DNA of 64,000 nucleotides from Lysobacter_K koreensis (GTDB lineage: Bacteria > Pseudomonadota > Gammaproteobacteria > Xanthomonadales > Xanthomonadaceae): contig NZ_JBHTIH010000003.1 in the NCBI RefSeq assembly GCF_042677045.1, positions 62,001 through 126,000 on the forward strand, given 5' to 3'. Positions 1 to 10,944 of the stretch are shown here, one piece after another; position 1 is the stretch's first letter, and every line of letters starts with the position of its first letter. The notes below the pieces were generated by a model. It searched no databases and was not told the origin of the DNA. It saw only the letters and a program-made list of their open reading frames with translations. The translations under genes were made by a program, and so were the position numbers.

Positions 1-17
1 GCGGGCCTTGCAGAGGA

Positions 18-48
18 TTTGTCGCCCGCCACCGCGGCGGGCGACAAA
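18..48 (-). terminator. Hairpin downstream of trxA
   Basis: A perfect 10-bp stem (21-30 with 36-45, loop 31-35) lies 16 bases past the trxA stop. It extends to 13 bp through the flanking TTT and AAA. There is no U-tract after the stem on either strand, so intrinsic termination is uncertain. It could instead be a 3'-end stabilising hairpin or a small extragenic palindrome. Confidence 0.45.
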
Positions 49-60
49 CCCGGGTGGCGC

Positions 61-387
61 TCAGAGCGCCTTGTCGATCATCTGGCTCAACTGGGCCTTG
101 CCGACCGCGCCGATCTGGGTGTCCTGCACCTGGCCGCCCTTGAACAGCAGCAGCATCGGGATCGAGCGCACGTGGTACTTCATCGCGGTGGCGCGGTTGT
201 GGTCGACGTTGACCTTCACGATCTTCGCCTTGCCGTGGTACGCCTCGGCCAGCTCGTCCAGTGCCGGCGCGATCATCTTGCACGGGCCGCACCATTCGGC
301 CCAGAAGTCGACCAGGACCGGCTCGGCCGACTGCAGCACGGCGGCGTCGAAATCGGCATCGCCGACATGCATCACTTTTTCGCTCAC
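61..387 (-). CDS. trxA: Thioredoxin 1
   Basis: Cytoplasmic thiol-disulfide reductase that passes electrons from thioredoxin reductase to ribonucleotide reductase, peroxiredoxins and other clients. The 108-residue product has the usual length of a single thioredoxin fold and carries the redox motif WCGPC at residues 32-36, followed by the conserved cis-proline region (RSIPML). I chose a GTG start at 387 because AGGAG lies a few bases upstream and the N-terminus MSEKVMHVGD fits the family. An upstream extension would add about 165 proline- and arginine-rich residues that no thioredoxin has. It is divergent from rhlB, as in E. coli and Xanthomonas, where rho usually follows trxA; that part lies outside the window. 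Confidence 0.96.
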   Translation of the reverse strand: MSEKVMHVGDADFDAAVLQSAEPVLVDFWAEWCGPCKMIAPALDELAEAYHGKAKIVKVNVDHNRATAMKYHVRSIPMLLLFKGGQVQDTQIGAVGKAQLSQMIDKAL

Positions 388-640
388 GGGGGGCTCCTGC
401 GTGTGGCGGGTGGGGTGCGACCGCCGGGCGGCGGGCGCCGCGGGCGATGGCGTGGGAATACGGGATGGGGATAAGGGTAAACTGGGGCGTTTCGCGGCGG
501 CTTCAATGGGCGCTGCGCCTGTGGTCAGGACGAAACTGACCGACCCCGGCAGTCTGCATTTGCCGACGCCACCCACGCAAGCGCGGCCCCACATTGACAT
601 GTGCTGCGCGCGGGCCCCCAGTAAAAAGATGAATGACCGC

Positions 641-2443
<1,803 letters not shown>

Positions 2444-2871
2444 GGTTCGCCGCACCACTGCGGTGATTCCGAGCGCGGGGAACCTGCTGGCTGCGTGCAA
2501 GCTGCAAAGCAGGTCCCTCGCGTTGCTGGGGTGGCAGTGGATGGAACCTCGGGCTGAACACGCTCCCGCCAGCCCCTGTCCCCAAGGGGGCCTATTTCGC
2601 GGCGTCTGACTGGTCCTGCTTCTCGGCCCCCGACCGGACTTGCCACGCGGCGTAGGAGCGGCTTCAGCCGCGAGCTTTTGGCGTCGATCCGCCGATTGGA
2701 AGGGCTCGCGGCTGAAGCCGCTCCTACAGAGCAGCGGCTCGCCGTGGTGATCCTTCGCAAGCGTTTCGATCGACGAATGGCCTGCGCCATTGCGCAATGC
2801 CGACTCGTCGCGCTGGCCATCGCCGCCGCCGCCGCCGATACTTGCCCGCAACCTCCACGGCCCGGTCATCG
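2444..2871. other. Intergenic region rhlB-ftsE
   Basis: This 428-base gap holds no convincing gene. It contains an extragenic palindromic repeat at 2652-2727, described separately. Upstream of ftsE there is a run of GCC triplets at about 2820-2837. No clear terminator or sigma-70 promoter could be picked out by eye. Confidence 0.6.
2652..2727. repeat. REP-type palindrome, family B
   Basis: Two perfect 24-base inverted arms (2652-2675 and 2704-2727) begin GTAGGAGCGGCTTCAGCCGC and flank a 28-base centre. The arm itself contains a small GCGGCTTCAGCCGC hairpin, so the element folds as a doublet. This sequence type is a common extragenic repeat in Pseudomonas and Xanthomonadales. No REP-associated transposase is present in the window. 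Confidence 0.85.
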
Positions 2872-3558
2872 ATGAGCGTCCTGCGCTTCGACAATGTCAG
2901 CAAGCGGTACTACGGTGGCCACGACGCGCTCAGCGAAGTGAGCTTCGCCGTCGCGCCGGGCGAGATGCTGTTCGTGACCGGCCATTCCGGCGCCGGCAAG
3001 AGCACGCTGCTGAAGCTGATCCACCTCAGCGAGCGGCCCAGCCGCGGCGCGGTACTGTTCGGCGAGAAGAACCTGCTCAAGGTGCGCGGCCGCCGCGTCG
3101 CGCTGCACCGCCGCGACGTCGGCGTGGTATTCCAGGACCACCGCCTGCTCGCCGACCGCAGCGTCGAGGACAACGTCGGCCTGCCGCTGCTGCTGCGCGG
3201 CCTGCGTCGCGGCGACATCGCCAAGCGCGTGCGGGTCACGCTCGACAAGGTCGGGCTGGGCGCGCGCGCGCGCGCCTTGCCCACGCAACTCTCCGCCGGT
3301 GAACAGCAACGCGTCGGGATCGCGCGCGCGATCGTCGGCGAGCCGCGCCTGCTGGTCGCCGACGAACCCACCGGCAACCTCGACCCGACCCTGTCGGCGG
3401 AGATCCTGGCGCTGTTCGAATCGCTGCCGGGCCTGGGCACCAGCGTGCTGGTGGCCAGCCACGACCTGGCGCTGGTCAAGCGCATGAAGAAGCGCGTGCT
3501 GGTGCTCAACCAAGGTCGCCTGGTCGACGACATCGCGCCACAGGACCTGGCCGGATGA
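2872..3558 (+). CDS. ftsE: Cell division ATP-binding protein FtsE
   Basis: ATPase of the FtsEX ABC-type complex, which acts at the division septum and controls peptidoglycan hydrolases through the periplasmic part of FtsX. The 228-residue product has Walker A (GHSGAGKST, 37-45), the Q-loop FQDHRLL, the ABC signature LSAGEQQ (140-146) and Walker B LLVADEP (160-166). The ATG at 2872 gives the family's usual length; a longer frame upstream would only add low-complexity residues. It overlaps ftsX by four bases (ATGA), indicating translational coupling. Confidence 0.96.
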   Translation: MSVLRFDNVSKRYYGGHDALSEVSFAVAPGEMLFVTGHSGAGKSTLLKLIHLSERPSRGAVLFGEKNLLKVRGRRVALHRRDVGVVFQDHRLLADRSVEDNVGLPLLLRGLRRGDIAKRVRVTLDKVGLGARARALPTQLSAGEQQRVGIARAIVGEPRLLVADEPTGNLDPTLSAEILALFESLPGLGTSVLVASHDLALVKRMKKRVLVLNQGRLVDDIAPQDLAG

Positions 3559-4559
3559 ACCGCGCAACCGACAACCCGATGCCGTCCCTTGCCGACACCG
3601 AGGTTTCGCCGATACCGCCACCGCGCCGAGGTCGATCGGAGCGCCCGCAATCGCGGCTGGGCACCTGGTTCGACCACCACGTCTACAGCCTGGTCGCGAG
3701 CCTCGGGCGGATGCTGCGCAAGCCGTGGGCGACCGCGCTGACGGTCGGGGTGATGGCGGTTGCGATCGCGTTGCCGCTGGGGCTGTGGGCGGCGCTTTCC
3801 AACGTGCAGCGGTTTGCCGGCGACGTGCAGCAGGCACGCCAGATCAGCGTGTTCCTGAAGCCGCAGGTCGCACTCGACCGCGCGCGCGTGCTCGCCGACA
3901 CGCTGCGCGCGCGCGCCGACATCGCCCAGGTGGAGCTGCGCACGCCCGAGCAGGGCCTGCTCGAGCTGCGCCAGGCCAGTGGCCTGGGCGAGGCGATCTC
4001 GACGCTCGACGGCAACCCGCTGCCGAGCCTGCTGGTGGTCACCCCCAAGGGCGACGAAGCCTTGCTGGCCGCGTCGCTGCAGACCCTGCCCGAGGCCGAC
4101 CTGGTGCAGCACGACGCCGACTGGCGCGCGCGCCTGGACGGCTGGCTGCGCTTCGGCACGCGCCTGGCGTGGGTGCTGGCGGCGTTGCTCGGACTCGGCG
4201 CGCTGCTGGTGGTCGGCAACACCGTGCGCGCCGACATCCAGTCGCGGCGCGAGGAGATCGGCGTGCTGCAGCTGCTCGGCGCGACCGACGGCTTCATCCG
4301 TCGGCCGTTCCTGTACCTGGGCGCCTGCTACGGCCTGGTCGCCGGCGCGCTCGCGTTGGGCCTGCTGACCGCGGCCGACGCCGCGCTGCGCGAGCCGCTG
4401 CTCGAACTGGCGCGCAGCTACGGCAGCGGTTTCGTGCTGCGCGGCTTCGACCTGCTGCGCGCGGGTGGGGTGGTACTGGGCGCGGGCGCGCTCGGCTGGC
4501 TCGGCGCCGGCGTCGTCACCGGCCACTACCTGCGCCAGACCCGGCCGACCCAGACGTGA
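3555..4559 (+). CDS. ftsX: Cell division protein FtsX
   Basis: Inner-membrane partner of FtsE, with a predicted four-helix topology and a large periplasmic domain that recruits amidase activators. The 334-residue product has a cytoplasmic Pro/Arg-rich N-terminus, a first membrane segment at about residues 57-80 (ALTVGVMAVAIALPLGLWAA), a periplasmic domain and three hydrophobic C-terminal helices. The C-terminal half carries the FtsX/MacB-type permease fold around SRREEIGVLQLLGAT. The start codon lies inside the ftsE stop overlap. Confidence 0.94.
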   Translation: MNRATDNPMPSLADTEVSPIPPPRRGRSERPQSRLGTWFDHHVYSLVASLGRMLRKPWATALTVGVMAVAIALPLGLWAALSNVQRFAGDVQQARQISVFLKPQVALDRARVLADTLRARADIAQVELRTPEQGLLELRQASGLGEAISTLDGNPLPSLLVVTPKGDEALLAASLQTLPEADLVQHDADWRARLDGWLRFGTRLAWVLAALLGLGALLVVGNTVRADIQSRREEIGVLQLLGATDGFIRRPFLYLGACYGLVAGALALGLLTAADAALREPLLELARSYGSGFVLRGFDLLRAGGVVLGAGALGWLGAGVVTGHYLRQTRPTQT

Positions 4560-4590
4560 GCGTTTTGATTCTCACCGTGACCACATCCCC

Positions 4591-5439
4591 ATGACGATCG
4601 GCAGCCAGGACCTGCGTCACCTCGCCAACGCCGCGCCGCGGGTGATGGTCGTCGACGGCTCCAAGCTGGTGCGCAAGCTGATCGGCGATGTGGTCGCGCG
4701 CGAGGTCGCCAACGTCGTGGTCGTGCAATGCGGCAGCATCGCCGAGGCGCGCGAGGCGCTCGCGCAGGGCGCGGTCGACCTGGTCACCACCGCGTTGGCG
4801 TTGCCCGACGGCGACGGCATCGCCTTGGCGCGCGTGGTGCGCGAGGCCTCGGGCCAGGCCTACGTGCCGGTGATCGTGGTCTCCGGCGATGCCCAGGCGC
4901 ACCTCGAGGCGCGCCGCTTCACCGAGGACGTCACCGACTACTTCGACAAGGCGCTCGGCCACAGCGCGCTGGCCGCGTTCATCCGCGGCTACGTGCAGCC
5001 GCAGGCGATACCCGGCGCGCGCGTGCTGTACGTCGAGGACAGCCGCGTGGTCGCGCTGGCGACCAAGCGCATGCTCGAGCGCCACCAGGTCAACGTGATG
5101 CACTTCGTCGGGGTCGAGGAGGCGCTTGAGTACCTGGAGAGTCATCGCGGCCAGGACGACCCGGGCGCCGACCTGGTGCTGACCGACGTCTACCTCAAGG
5201 GCGAACTCAGCGGCCACGACCTGCTCGACCGGCTGCGCAACAATTTCGGCTACGGCAAGCGCCGCCTGCCGGTGCTGGTGATGACCGGCGACGCCAACCC
5301 CGACAACCAGAGCGAGCTGCTGCGCGCCGGCGCCAACGACCTGGTGCTCAAGCCGATCGAGGAGCGGCTGCTGGTGACCAAGACGCTGTTCCAGCTGCGG
5401 TTGTCGCGCCTGCCCGAGCAGCGCAACCTGGATACCTGA
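4591..5439 (+). CDS. Double-receiver response regulator
   Basis: The 282-residue protein consists of two CheY-like receiver domains and no recognisable output domain. Receiver 1 (about 14-120) is degenerate: the acidic pair is reduced (VVDGS) and the residue at the phospho-acceptor position in DLVTTALALP is Ala, although the lysine (DYFDKAL) remains. Receiver 2 (about 145-270) is complete, with VEDS, phospho-Asp in LVLTDVYL, Thr in VMTGD and Lys in VLKP. It lies 31 bases after ftsX and may be co-transcribed with it. No kinase is nearby. The pathway is unknown; a role as a phosphotransfer or scaffold protein is inference. Confidence 0.8.
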   Translation: MTIGSQDLRHLANAAPRVMVVDGSKLVRKLIGDVVAREVANVVVVQCGSIAEAREALAQGAVDLVTTALALPDGDGIALARVVREASGQAYVPVIVVSGDAQAHLEARRFTEDVTDYFDKALGHSALAAFIRGYVQPQAIPGARVLYVEDSRVVALATKRMLERHQVNVMHFVGVEEALEYLESHRGQDDPGADLVLTDVYLKGELSGHDLLDRLRNNFGYGKRRLPVLVMTGDANPDNQSELLRAGANDLVLKPIEERLLVTKTLFQLRLSRLPEQRNLDT

Positions 5440-5521
5440 GCGATGCGCGCCTGCAGGGCCGGGCCTGCTCGGCTCGTTGTCGCCACCGCCGAGCGAACTC
5501 GGCTTCACAGCGGGACGAGTG

Positions 5522-6229
5522 ATGCCTGACGAGCGCATCAGGCTCGAGCCGTCGTGGAAGGCGCGCGTCGGCGACTACCTCGCGCGCGACGACATGCAGG
5601 GGCTGGCCGCGTTCCTGCGCCAGCGCAAGGCCGCGGGCGCGCAGGTCTACCCGCCCGCGGCACGGATCTTCGCCGCGTTCGAGGCCACGCCGTTCGAGGC
5701 GACCCAGGTGGTGATCCTCGGCCAGGACCCGTACCACGGCCCCGGCCAGGCGCATGGCCTGTGCTTCTCGGTGCCGCCCGGTGTCGCGGTACCGCCGTCG
5801 CTGCTCAACATCTACAAGGAGATCGAGCGCGACCTGGGCATCGCTCGCCCGGACCACGGCTGCCTGCTGCCGTGGGCGCAGCGCGGCGTGCTGCTGCTCA
5901 ACGCCGTGCTCACGGTCGAGGCCGGCCAGCCCGGCGCGCACCAGGGAAAGGGCTGGGAGGGCTTCACCGACCACGTCGTCGAGACCCTGAACCGCGAGCG
6001 CGAGGGCCTGGTGTTCCTGCTCTGGGGCAGCTACGCGCAGGCCAAGGGTCGAGTCATCGATCAGCAAAAGCACCGCGTGCTCAAGGCGCCGCACCCCTCG
6101 CCGCTGTCGGCGCACCGCGGTTTCCTCGGCTGCGGGCACTTCTCGGCGGCCAACCAGTACCTGGCCCGCCGCGGCCAGCGGCCGATCGACTGGTCGCTGC
6201 CGCCCAGCGCCGCATTGACCCGGCCCTGA
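5522..6229 (+). CDS. ung: Uracil-DNA glycosylase
   Basis: Removes uracil from DNA as the first step of base excision repair in the cytoplasm. The 235-residue product carries the catalytic water-activating loop GQDPYHG (Asp69), the uracil-binding tract GLCFS and the DNA-intercalation motif HPSPLS (191-196), all typical of family 1 UNG. I used the ATG at 5522 (MPDERIRLEPSWK) because homologues begin near the IRLEPSWKARVGD segment. The gene sits between the response regulator and rpoH on the same strand. Confidence 0.96.
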   Translation: MPDERIRLEPSWKARVGDYLARDDMQGLAAFLRQRKAAGAQVYPPAARIFAAFEATPFEATQVVILGQDPYHGPGQAHGLCFSVPPGVAVPPSLLNIYKEIERDLGIARPDHGCLLPWAQRGVLLLNAVLTVEAGQPGAHQGKGWEGFTDHVVETLNREREGLVFLLWGSYAQAKGRVIDQQKHRVLKAPHPSPLSAHRGFLGCGHFSAANQYLARRGQRPIDWSLPPSAALTRP

Positions 6230-6310
6230 CAGCGGAACTGCGACGATCTGGTCCCGGTACGCCGGGCCCCGGCGTTCCATGAACGCAACACTGCGGAACT
6301 TCCCGACTAT

Positions 6311-6337
6311 TTAGCAGTCATATGGCGCGACTGCTAA
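6311..6337 (+). promoter_or_regulatory. CIRCE-like operator before rpoH
   Basis: A perfect 9-bp inverted repeat, TTAGCAGTC - 9 bases - GACTGCTAA, ends just before the rpoH start codons. The CIRCE operator bound by the repressor HrcA has the consensus TTAGCACTC-N9-GAGTGCTAA. The arms here differ from it by one base each, and the two changes are complementary, so the symmetry is kept. As RNA it could also form a hairpin over the ribosome-binding site. HrcA binding is inference. Confidence 0.7.
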
Positions 6338-6347
6338 GATGACGACC

Positions 6348-7226
<879 letters not shown>

Positions 7227-7250
7227 GCCGGCTGCGGTGGCACACACGCA

Positions 7251-7279
7251 CGGCCCGGGCAACCGGGCCGTTTGCGTTT
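7251..7279 (+). terminator. rpoH intrinsic terminator
   Basis: An 8-bp GC-only stem (7251-7258 with 7263-7270) with loop GCAA is followed by TTTGCGTTT. It lies 24 bases after the rpoH stop and ends the ftsE-rpoH direction of transcription. Confidence 0.8.
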
Positions 7280-7295
7280 GCGGCGCGCGGACCGC

Positions 7296-7416
7296 GTAGG
7301 GCGGGTTTCAACCCGCCGTCGCCATACACGGTGCCCGGGAGGGCCGGGTGTCGATCCGTAAATGCGATTCCTCGCAATCTGGCGGCGGCGGGCCGGCAGG
7401 CTAAAACCGGCCCTAC
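7296..7416. repeat. Intergenic repeat family A, copy 1
   Basis: A 121-bp element with terminal inverted repeats starting GTAGGGCGGGTTTCAACCCG. Its right arm has diverged. Its interior matches copy 2 at 14236-14358, including a shared TGTCGATCCG and CCTCGCAA. The right end overlaps the ndh stop codon, so the terminal GTAG of the repeat provides the TAG of ndh. Confidence 0.85.
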
Positions 7417-8714
7417 GGTTCGTCCGCTGCCTCGCGGCCCAGGATGATCCGCGCGTGGCGCTGGTAGCTCCAGTACGCCCAGGTCCAGTTGATCAGCACG
7501 ATCAGGCGGTTGCGGAAGCCGATCAGGAAGAACACGTGCGCGATCAGCCAGAACCACCATGCCAGCACGCCGGACAGTCTGACGCCGCGCACGTCGACGA
7601 CCGCGGCCATGCGGCCGATGGTGGCGAGGTTGCCGAAGTCGCGATAGCGGAACGCCGGCGCCGGTTGCCCCGCGAGCCGCGCGCGAACGGCGTGGGCGAC
7701 GTGCGCGCCCATCTGCTTGGCCGCTGGCGCGACCCCGGGCACCGGCCGGCCGTCCTGCTGCACGCTGGCGAGGTCGCCGGCGACGAACACCTCGGGATGA
7801 TTAGGGACGCTGAGGTCGGCGCCGACCTGCACGCGCCCGGCGCGGTCGCGTGGGGCATCGAGCAGCGCGCCCAACGGTGATGCGGCCACGCCCGCCGCCC
7901 ACACCACCGTGCGCGCCGGCACCGGCATGCCATCGCCGAGCACATAGCCGCGGCCGTCGATCGCGCTAACCGGGGTGCCGGTGACCACCTCGACGCCGAG
8001 CCGCTCCAATTGCCGCCGCGCCTTGGCCGAGAGCGACTCCGGGAACGAGGCCAGCACCCGCGGCCCGGCTTCGAGCAGGCGGACCCGGGCCTGCGCCGGA
8101 TCAATGTTGCGGAACTCGTGCTTGAGCGTGTGCCGCGCGATCTCGGCCAGGGTGCCGGCCAGCTCGACCCCGGTCGGGCCGCCGCCGACCACGGCGAAGC
8201 TCAGCCACGCCGCGCGCTCGGCCGGGTCGTCGCTGGCCTCGGCGCGTTCGAACGCGAGCAGCAGGCGCCGGCGCAGGGTCAGCGCATCGTCGAGCGTCTT
8301 CAGGCCGGGCGCGTGCGCGGCCCATTCGTCGTGGCCGAAGTAGGCGTGGGTCGCGCCGCTGGCGAGCAGCAGATAGTCGTAATCCAGATGGCTGGGGTTC
8401 GCGTCAGCGGCCTCCGCCAGCGTGATGCGGCGCGCTGGCGCATCGATCGCGGTGGCCTCGGCCAGCCGCACCTCGACATTGCGCTGCTTGCGCAGGATGT
8501 GGCGCAGCGGCGCGGCGATGTCGGGCGCCGACAGGCCCGCGGTCGCGACCTGGTACAGCAGCGGCTGGAACAGGTGGTGGTTGTGGCGGTCGACCAGGGT
8601 GATGCGCACCGGCGCGGTGGCCAGCGCGCGCGTCGCCCACAGGCCGGCGAAGCCGCCGCCGACGATGACGACATGGGGAATGACGGCGTCGCCATGCGTT
8701 GGATTCAAGCTCAC
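7413..8714 (-). CDS. ndh: Type II NADH:quinone oxidoreductase
   Basis: Single-subunit, non-proton-pumping NADH dehydrogenase of the respiratory chain, peripheral to the inner membrane. It shows the FAD-binding GXGXXG motif (VIVGGGFAGLWA) near the N-terminus, a second nucleotide-binding motif VVGGGPTGVELAG for NADH, and the FAD contact VFVAGDLAS. A C-terminal hydrophobic part (LAWWFWLIAHVFFLIGF) should anchor it to the membrane. The start is uncertain: GTG 8714 leaves a short leader before the FAD motif; TTG 8708 and ATG 8759 are alternatives. The stop codon lies inside the terminal bases of a family A repeat. Confidence 0.92.
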   Translation of the reverse strand: MSLNPTHGDAVIPHVVIVGGGFAGLWATRALATAPVRITLVDRHNHHLFQPLLYQVATAGLSAPDIAAPLRHILRKQRNVEVRLAEATAIDAPARRITLAEAADANPSHLDYDYLLLASGATHAYFGHDEWAAHAPGLKTLDDALTLRRRLLLAFERAEASDDPAERAAWLSFAVVGGGPTGVELAGTLAEIARHTLKHEFRNIDPAQARVRLLEAGPRVLASFPESLSAKARRQLERLGVEVVTGTPVSAIDGRGYVLGDGMPVPARTVVWAAGVAASPLGALLDAPRDRAGRVQVGADLSVPNHPEVFVAGDLASVQQDGRPVPGVAPAAKQMGAHVAHAVRARLAGQPAPAFRYRDFGNLATIGRMAAVVDVRGVRLSGVLAWWFWLIAHVFFLIGFRNRLIVLINWTWAYWSYQRHARIILGREAADEP

Positions 8715-8776
8715 ACCCGCGTTGCAAGGCCGAAGCCGGAAGCGCAGATTGTCGCGCATCAGCGAGGAAGGACGGC

Positions 8777-10000
8777 ATGCCACTCGCACGATGGCGCAGG
8801 CGGATCGCAGGGGGCGTGGCGGTGCTGGCGGGCACGTTGCTCGTGCTTGCCGGGGTGGCGCTCGGGCCGATGAACCGGGTGCTGCGCGACCGCGATCGCA
8901 ACGTGGTCCTGCTGGCCTGGGACGACCAGGCAGCGCGGCTGGTGGTGAACGAATCGGTGCACGCGCCGCTGCAGCTGGATGGGCCCTACGTGCGCCGCCT
9001 CCGACCCGGGTACGTGGAAGTCATGCGGGTCGTGCGGGGCGGTGACGGCTGGGATGCGGAGCGACGGCTCCTGCACGAGTCGGCGGCCGTTGCAGTCGAG
9101 GTCGACAATCCGCCGCGCACGCGCTTCGAGGTCGCGCTGCGCGCGCCGGCGGTGCCGCCGCCGGACGTGGTCGCGCAGCCGGCGAGCCTGCTGCTGCTGT
9201 CGGATCTGGACGGCGACTTCGATGCATGGACGGGCCTGCTGCGCGCGCAGGGAGTGATCGACGATCGCCTGCATTGGCGATTCGGTGCCGGCCATGTCGC
9301 GATCGCCGGCGACTTCATGGACGAGGGGCCCAACATCCTCCCCCTGCTGTGGCTGCTGTATCGCCTGCAAGGCGAGGCGGAGCAAGCGGGCGGGCGCGTG
9401 CACCTGGTGCTGGGCAACCACGAACTGCTGTTGCTCGCCGGCCGCTTCAGGGACGCGCCGCAGCGGCTGTTTGCCAGCCGCGATGCGTTCTTCGACGGCG
9501 ACAGCCGACGCATGTTCGCCGTCGACACCGTGCTCGGCCAATGGCTGCGTGCGCAGCCGGTGGCGCTCAAGCTGGGCGACACGCTGCTGGTGCACGGCGG
9601 GGTCAGCGAGGTGTTTCTCGACGCCGGGCTCGACTTGGCCACGGCGAACCAGCTGGCACGGGCCGAACTGGACGTGGATCGGTCGCGCGTGAGCGCCGCG
9701 GCCGCGCCGGTGCTCGGCCGCCAGGGCCTGCCGTGGTACCGGGGCATGGCCGTGCCGCACGACCGCGGGCGCTCGCTCGAGGACGCGCCCTGCGCGCACC
9801 TGGACGAAGTGCTGCGTCGCTACCGCGTGCGCCGCGTGGCGATCGGGCACACCCAGGCGCCGCGGGTGATGCTGGAACAGCAAGGGCGGCTGCTGCGCCT
9901 GGACGTCGACCATCTGCGGCAAGGCGCGCAAGGGGCGTCGTTGGCGGAAGGACGCTGGTGGCGCGTGGATGCGCGGGGCGGGCGCGAGCCGCTCGACTGA
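8777..10000 (+). CDS. Membrane-anchored PPP-like metallophosphatase
   Basis: A calcineurin-fold phosphoesterase of 407 residues, most like the bacterial (Shewanella-like) PPP phosphatases. One membrane anchor or uncleaved signal lies at residues 10-30. Metal-binding motifs follow in order: SDLDGDFD (142-149), GDFMDEG (178-184), GNHE (213-216), HGG and GHTQ. Motif I has Asp where His is usual and motif II has Glu in place of Arg, so metal use or activity may differ. The start at 8777 has a strong AGGAAG ribosome-binding site. The catalytic domain is probably periplasmic; the substrate is unknown. Confidence 0.82.
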   Translation: MPLARWRRRIAGGVAVLAGTLLVLAGVALGPMNRVLRDRDRNVVLLAWDDQAARLVVNESVHAPLQLDGPYVRRLRPGYVEVMRVVRGGDGWDAERRLLHESAAVAVEVDNPPRTRFEVALRAPAVPPPDVVAQPASLLLLSDLDGDFDAWTGLLRAQGVIDDRLHWRFGAGHVAIAGDFMDEGPNILPLLWLLYRLQGEAEQAGGRVHLVLGNHELLLLAGRFRDAPQRLFASRDAFFDGDSRRMFAVDTVLGQWLRAQPVALKLGDTLLVHGGVSEVFLDAGLDLATANQLARAELDVDRSRVSAAAAPVLGRQGLPWYRGMAVPHDRGRSLEDAPCAHLDEVLRRYRVRRVAIGHTQAPRVMLEQQGRLLRLDVDHLRQGAQGASLAEGRWWRVDARGGREPLD

Positions 10001-10077
10001 GGCGGCATGTAGGCGCGATCCGCGGCATGCACCGGGCTGCGCTACGCTCGCCGGAAACCGACGCGAGGAGGGTTCCG

Positions 10078-10866
10078 ATGGCCGCAGACGAGAAGCGCAT
10101 TGCCTTGTTGATCGACGCCGACAACGCGCCGGCGGCGAAGATCGACGTGATCCTGGCCGAGGTCGCGCGCCACGGCGCGGCCAACGTACGCCGCGCCTAC
10201 GGCAACTGGAAGAGCCAGAACCTGTTCGGCTGGGAGAAGGTGCTGCACGAGTACGCGATCCGGCCGATCCAGCAGTTCGCCTACAGCAGCGGCAAGAACG
10301 CGTCCGACATCGCGATGGTGATCGACGCGATGGACCTGCTGTACGCGCGCAACCTCGACGGCTTCGCGATCGTGTCCAGCGATGCCGACTTCACCCCGCT
10401 GGTGATGCGGCTGTTGACCGAGGGCGTGAAGGTCTACGGATTCGGCGAGAAGAAGACCCCCGATCCGTTCGTCAACGCCTGTTCCAAGTTCACCTACATC
10501 GAGGCGCTCGGGCAGCCCACCAGCGCCGGGCCCGCCGCGGCCACCCCGCCGAAGAGCGCGAAGGAACTGCGCGGCGACACGCGGCTGGTGCAGATGCTGC
10601 GCAGCGCAGTCGATTCGGCCAGCGGCGACGACGGCTGGTCGCACCTGGGCTCGGTCGGCAGCCAGGTCAGCAACCAGGCCTCGTTCGACTCGCGCAACTA
10701 CGGCTATCGCAAGCTCAGCGACCTGATCGAGGCGACCGAGCTGTTCGAGGTCAGGCGCGATAACCAGATCGTGTCGATCCGCGACAAGGCGCGCGCCAAG
10801 GCCAAGACGGTGACGCCGCCCAAGCCAGCCAAATCCGCCAAGGCCGCCAAGCCGGCCGAGGGTTGA
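10078..10866 (+). CDS. NYN-domain nuclease with LOTUS/OST-HTH domain
   Basis: The 262-residue protein combines an N-terminal NYN (PIN-like) ribonuclease domain with a C-terminal OST-HTH/LOTUS RNA-binding domain. The acidic residues that hold the metal are visible in LLIDADNAP, SDIAMVIDAMDLL and SSDADFTPLVM. The LOTUS part is about residues 165-240 (VQMLRSAVD to IEATELFEV), followed by a Lys/Ala/Pro tail. GAGGAG lies just upstream of the ATG. It probably acts on structured RNA, but neither substrate nor pathway can be read from the context. Confidence 0.85.
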   Translation: MAADEKRIALLIDADNAPAAKIDVILAEVARHGAANVRRAYGNWKSQNLFGWEKVLHEYAIRPIQQFAYSSGKNASDIAMVIDAMDLLYARNLDGFAIVSSDADFTPLVMRLLTEGVKVYGFGEKKTPDPFVNACSKFTYIEALGQPTSAGPAAATPPKSAKELRGDTRLVQMLRSAVDSASGDDGWSHLGSVGSQVSNQASFDSRNYGYRKLSDLIEATELFEVRRDNQIVSIRDKARAKAKTVTPPKPAKSAKAAKPAEG

Positions 10867-10944
10867 GGCCGCCGGCGATCCCCGTGCGGGCGTGGCTGCA
10901 GCCGTTAGCAAGTGGCTAACGCCCGCCGGCCTAGAATCCGTGGC

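Noticed and set aside
10904..10920. GTTAGC/GCTAAC hairpin before the isoaspartyl methyltransferase gene, considered as another CIRCE-like site
   Set aside because: The arms are only six bases with a five-base loop and do not match the 9-9-9 layout.
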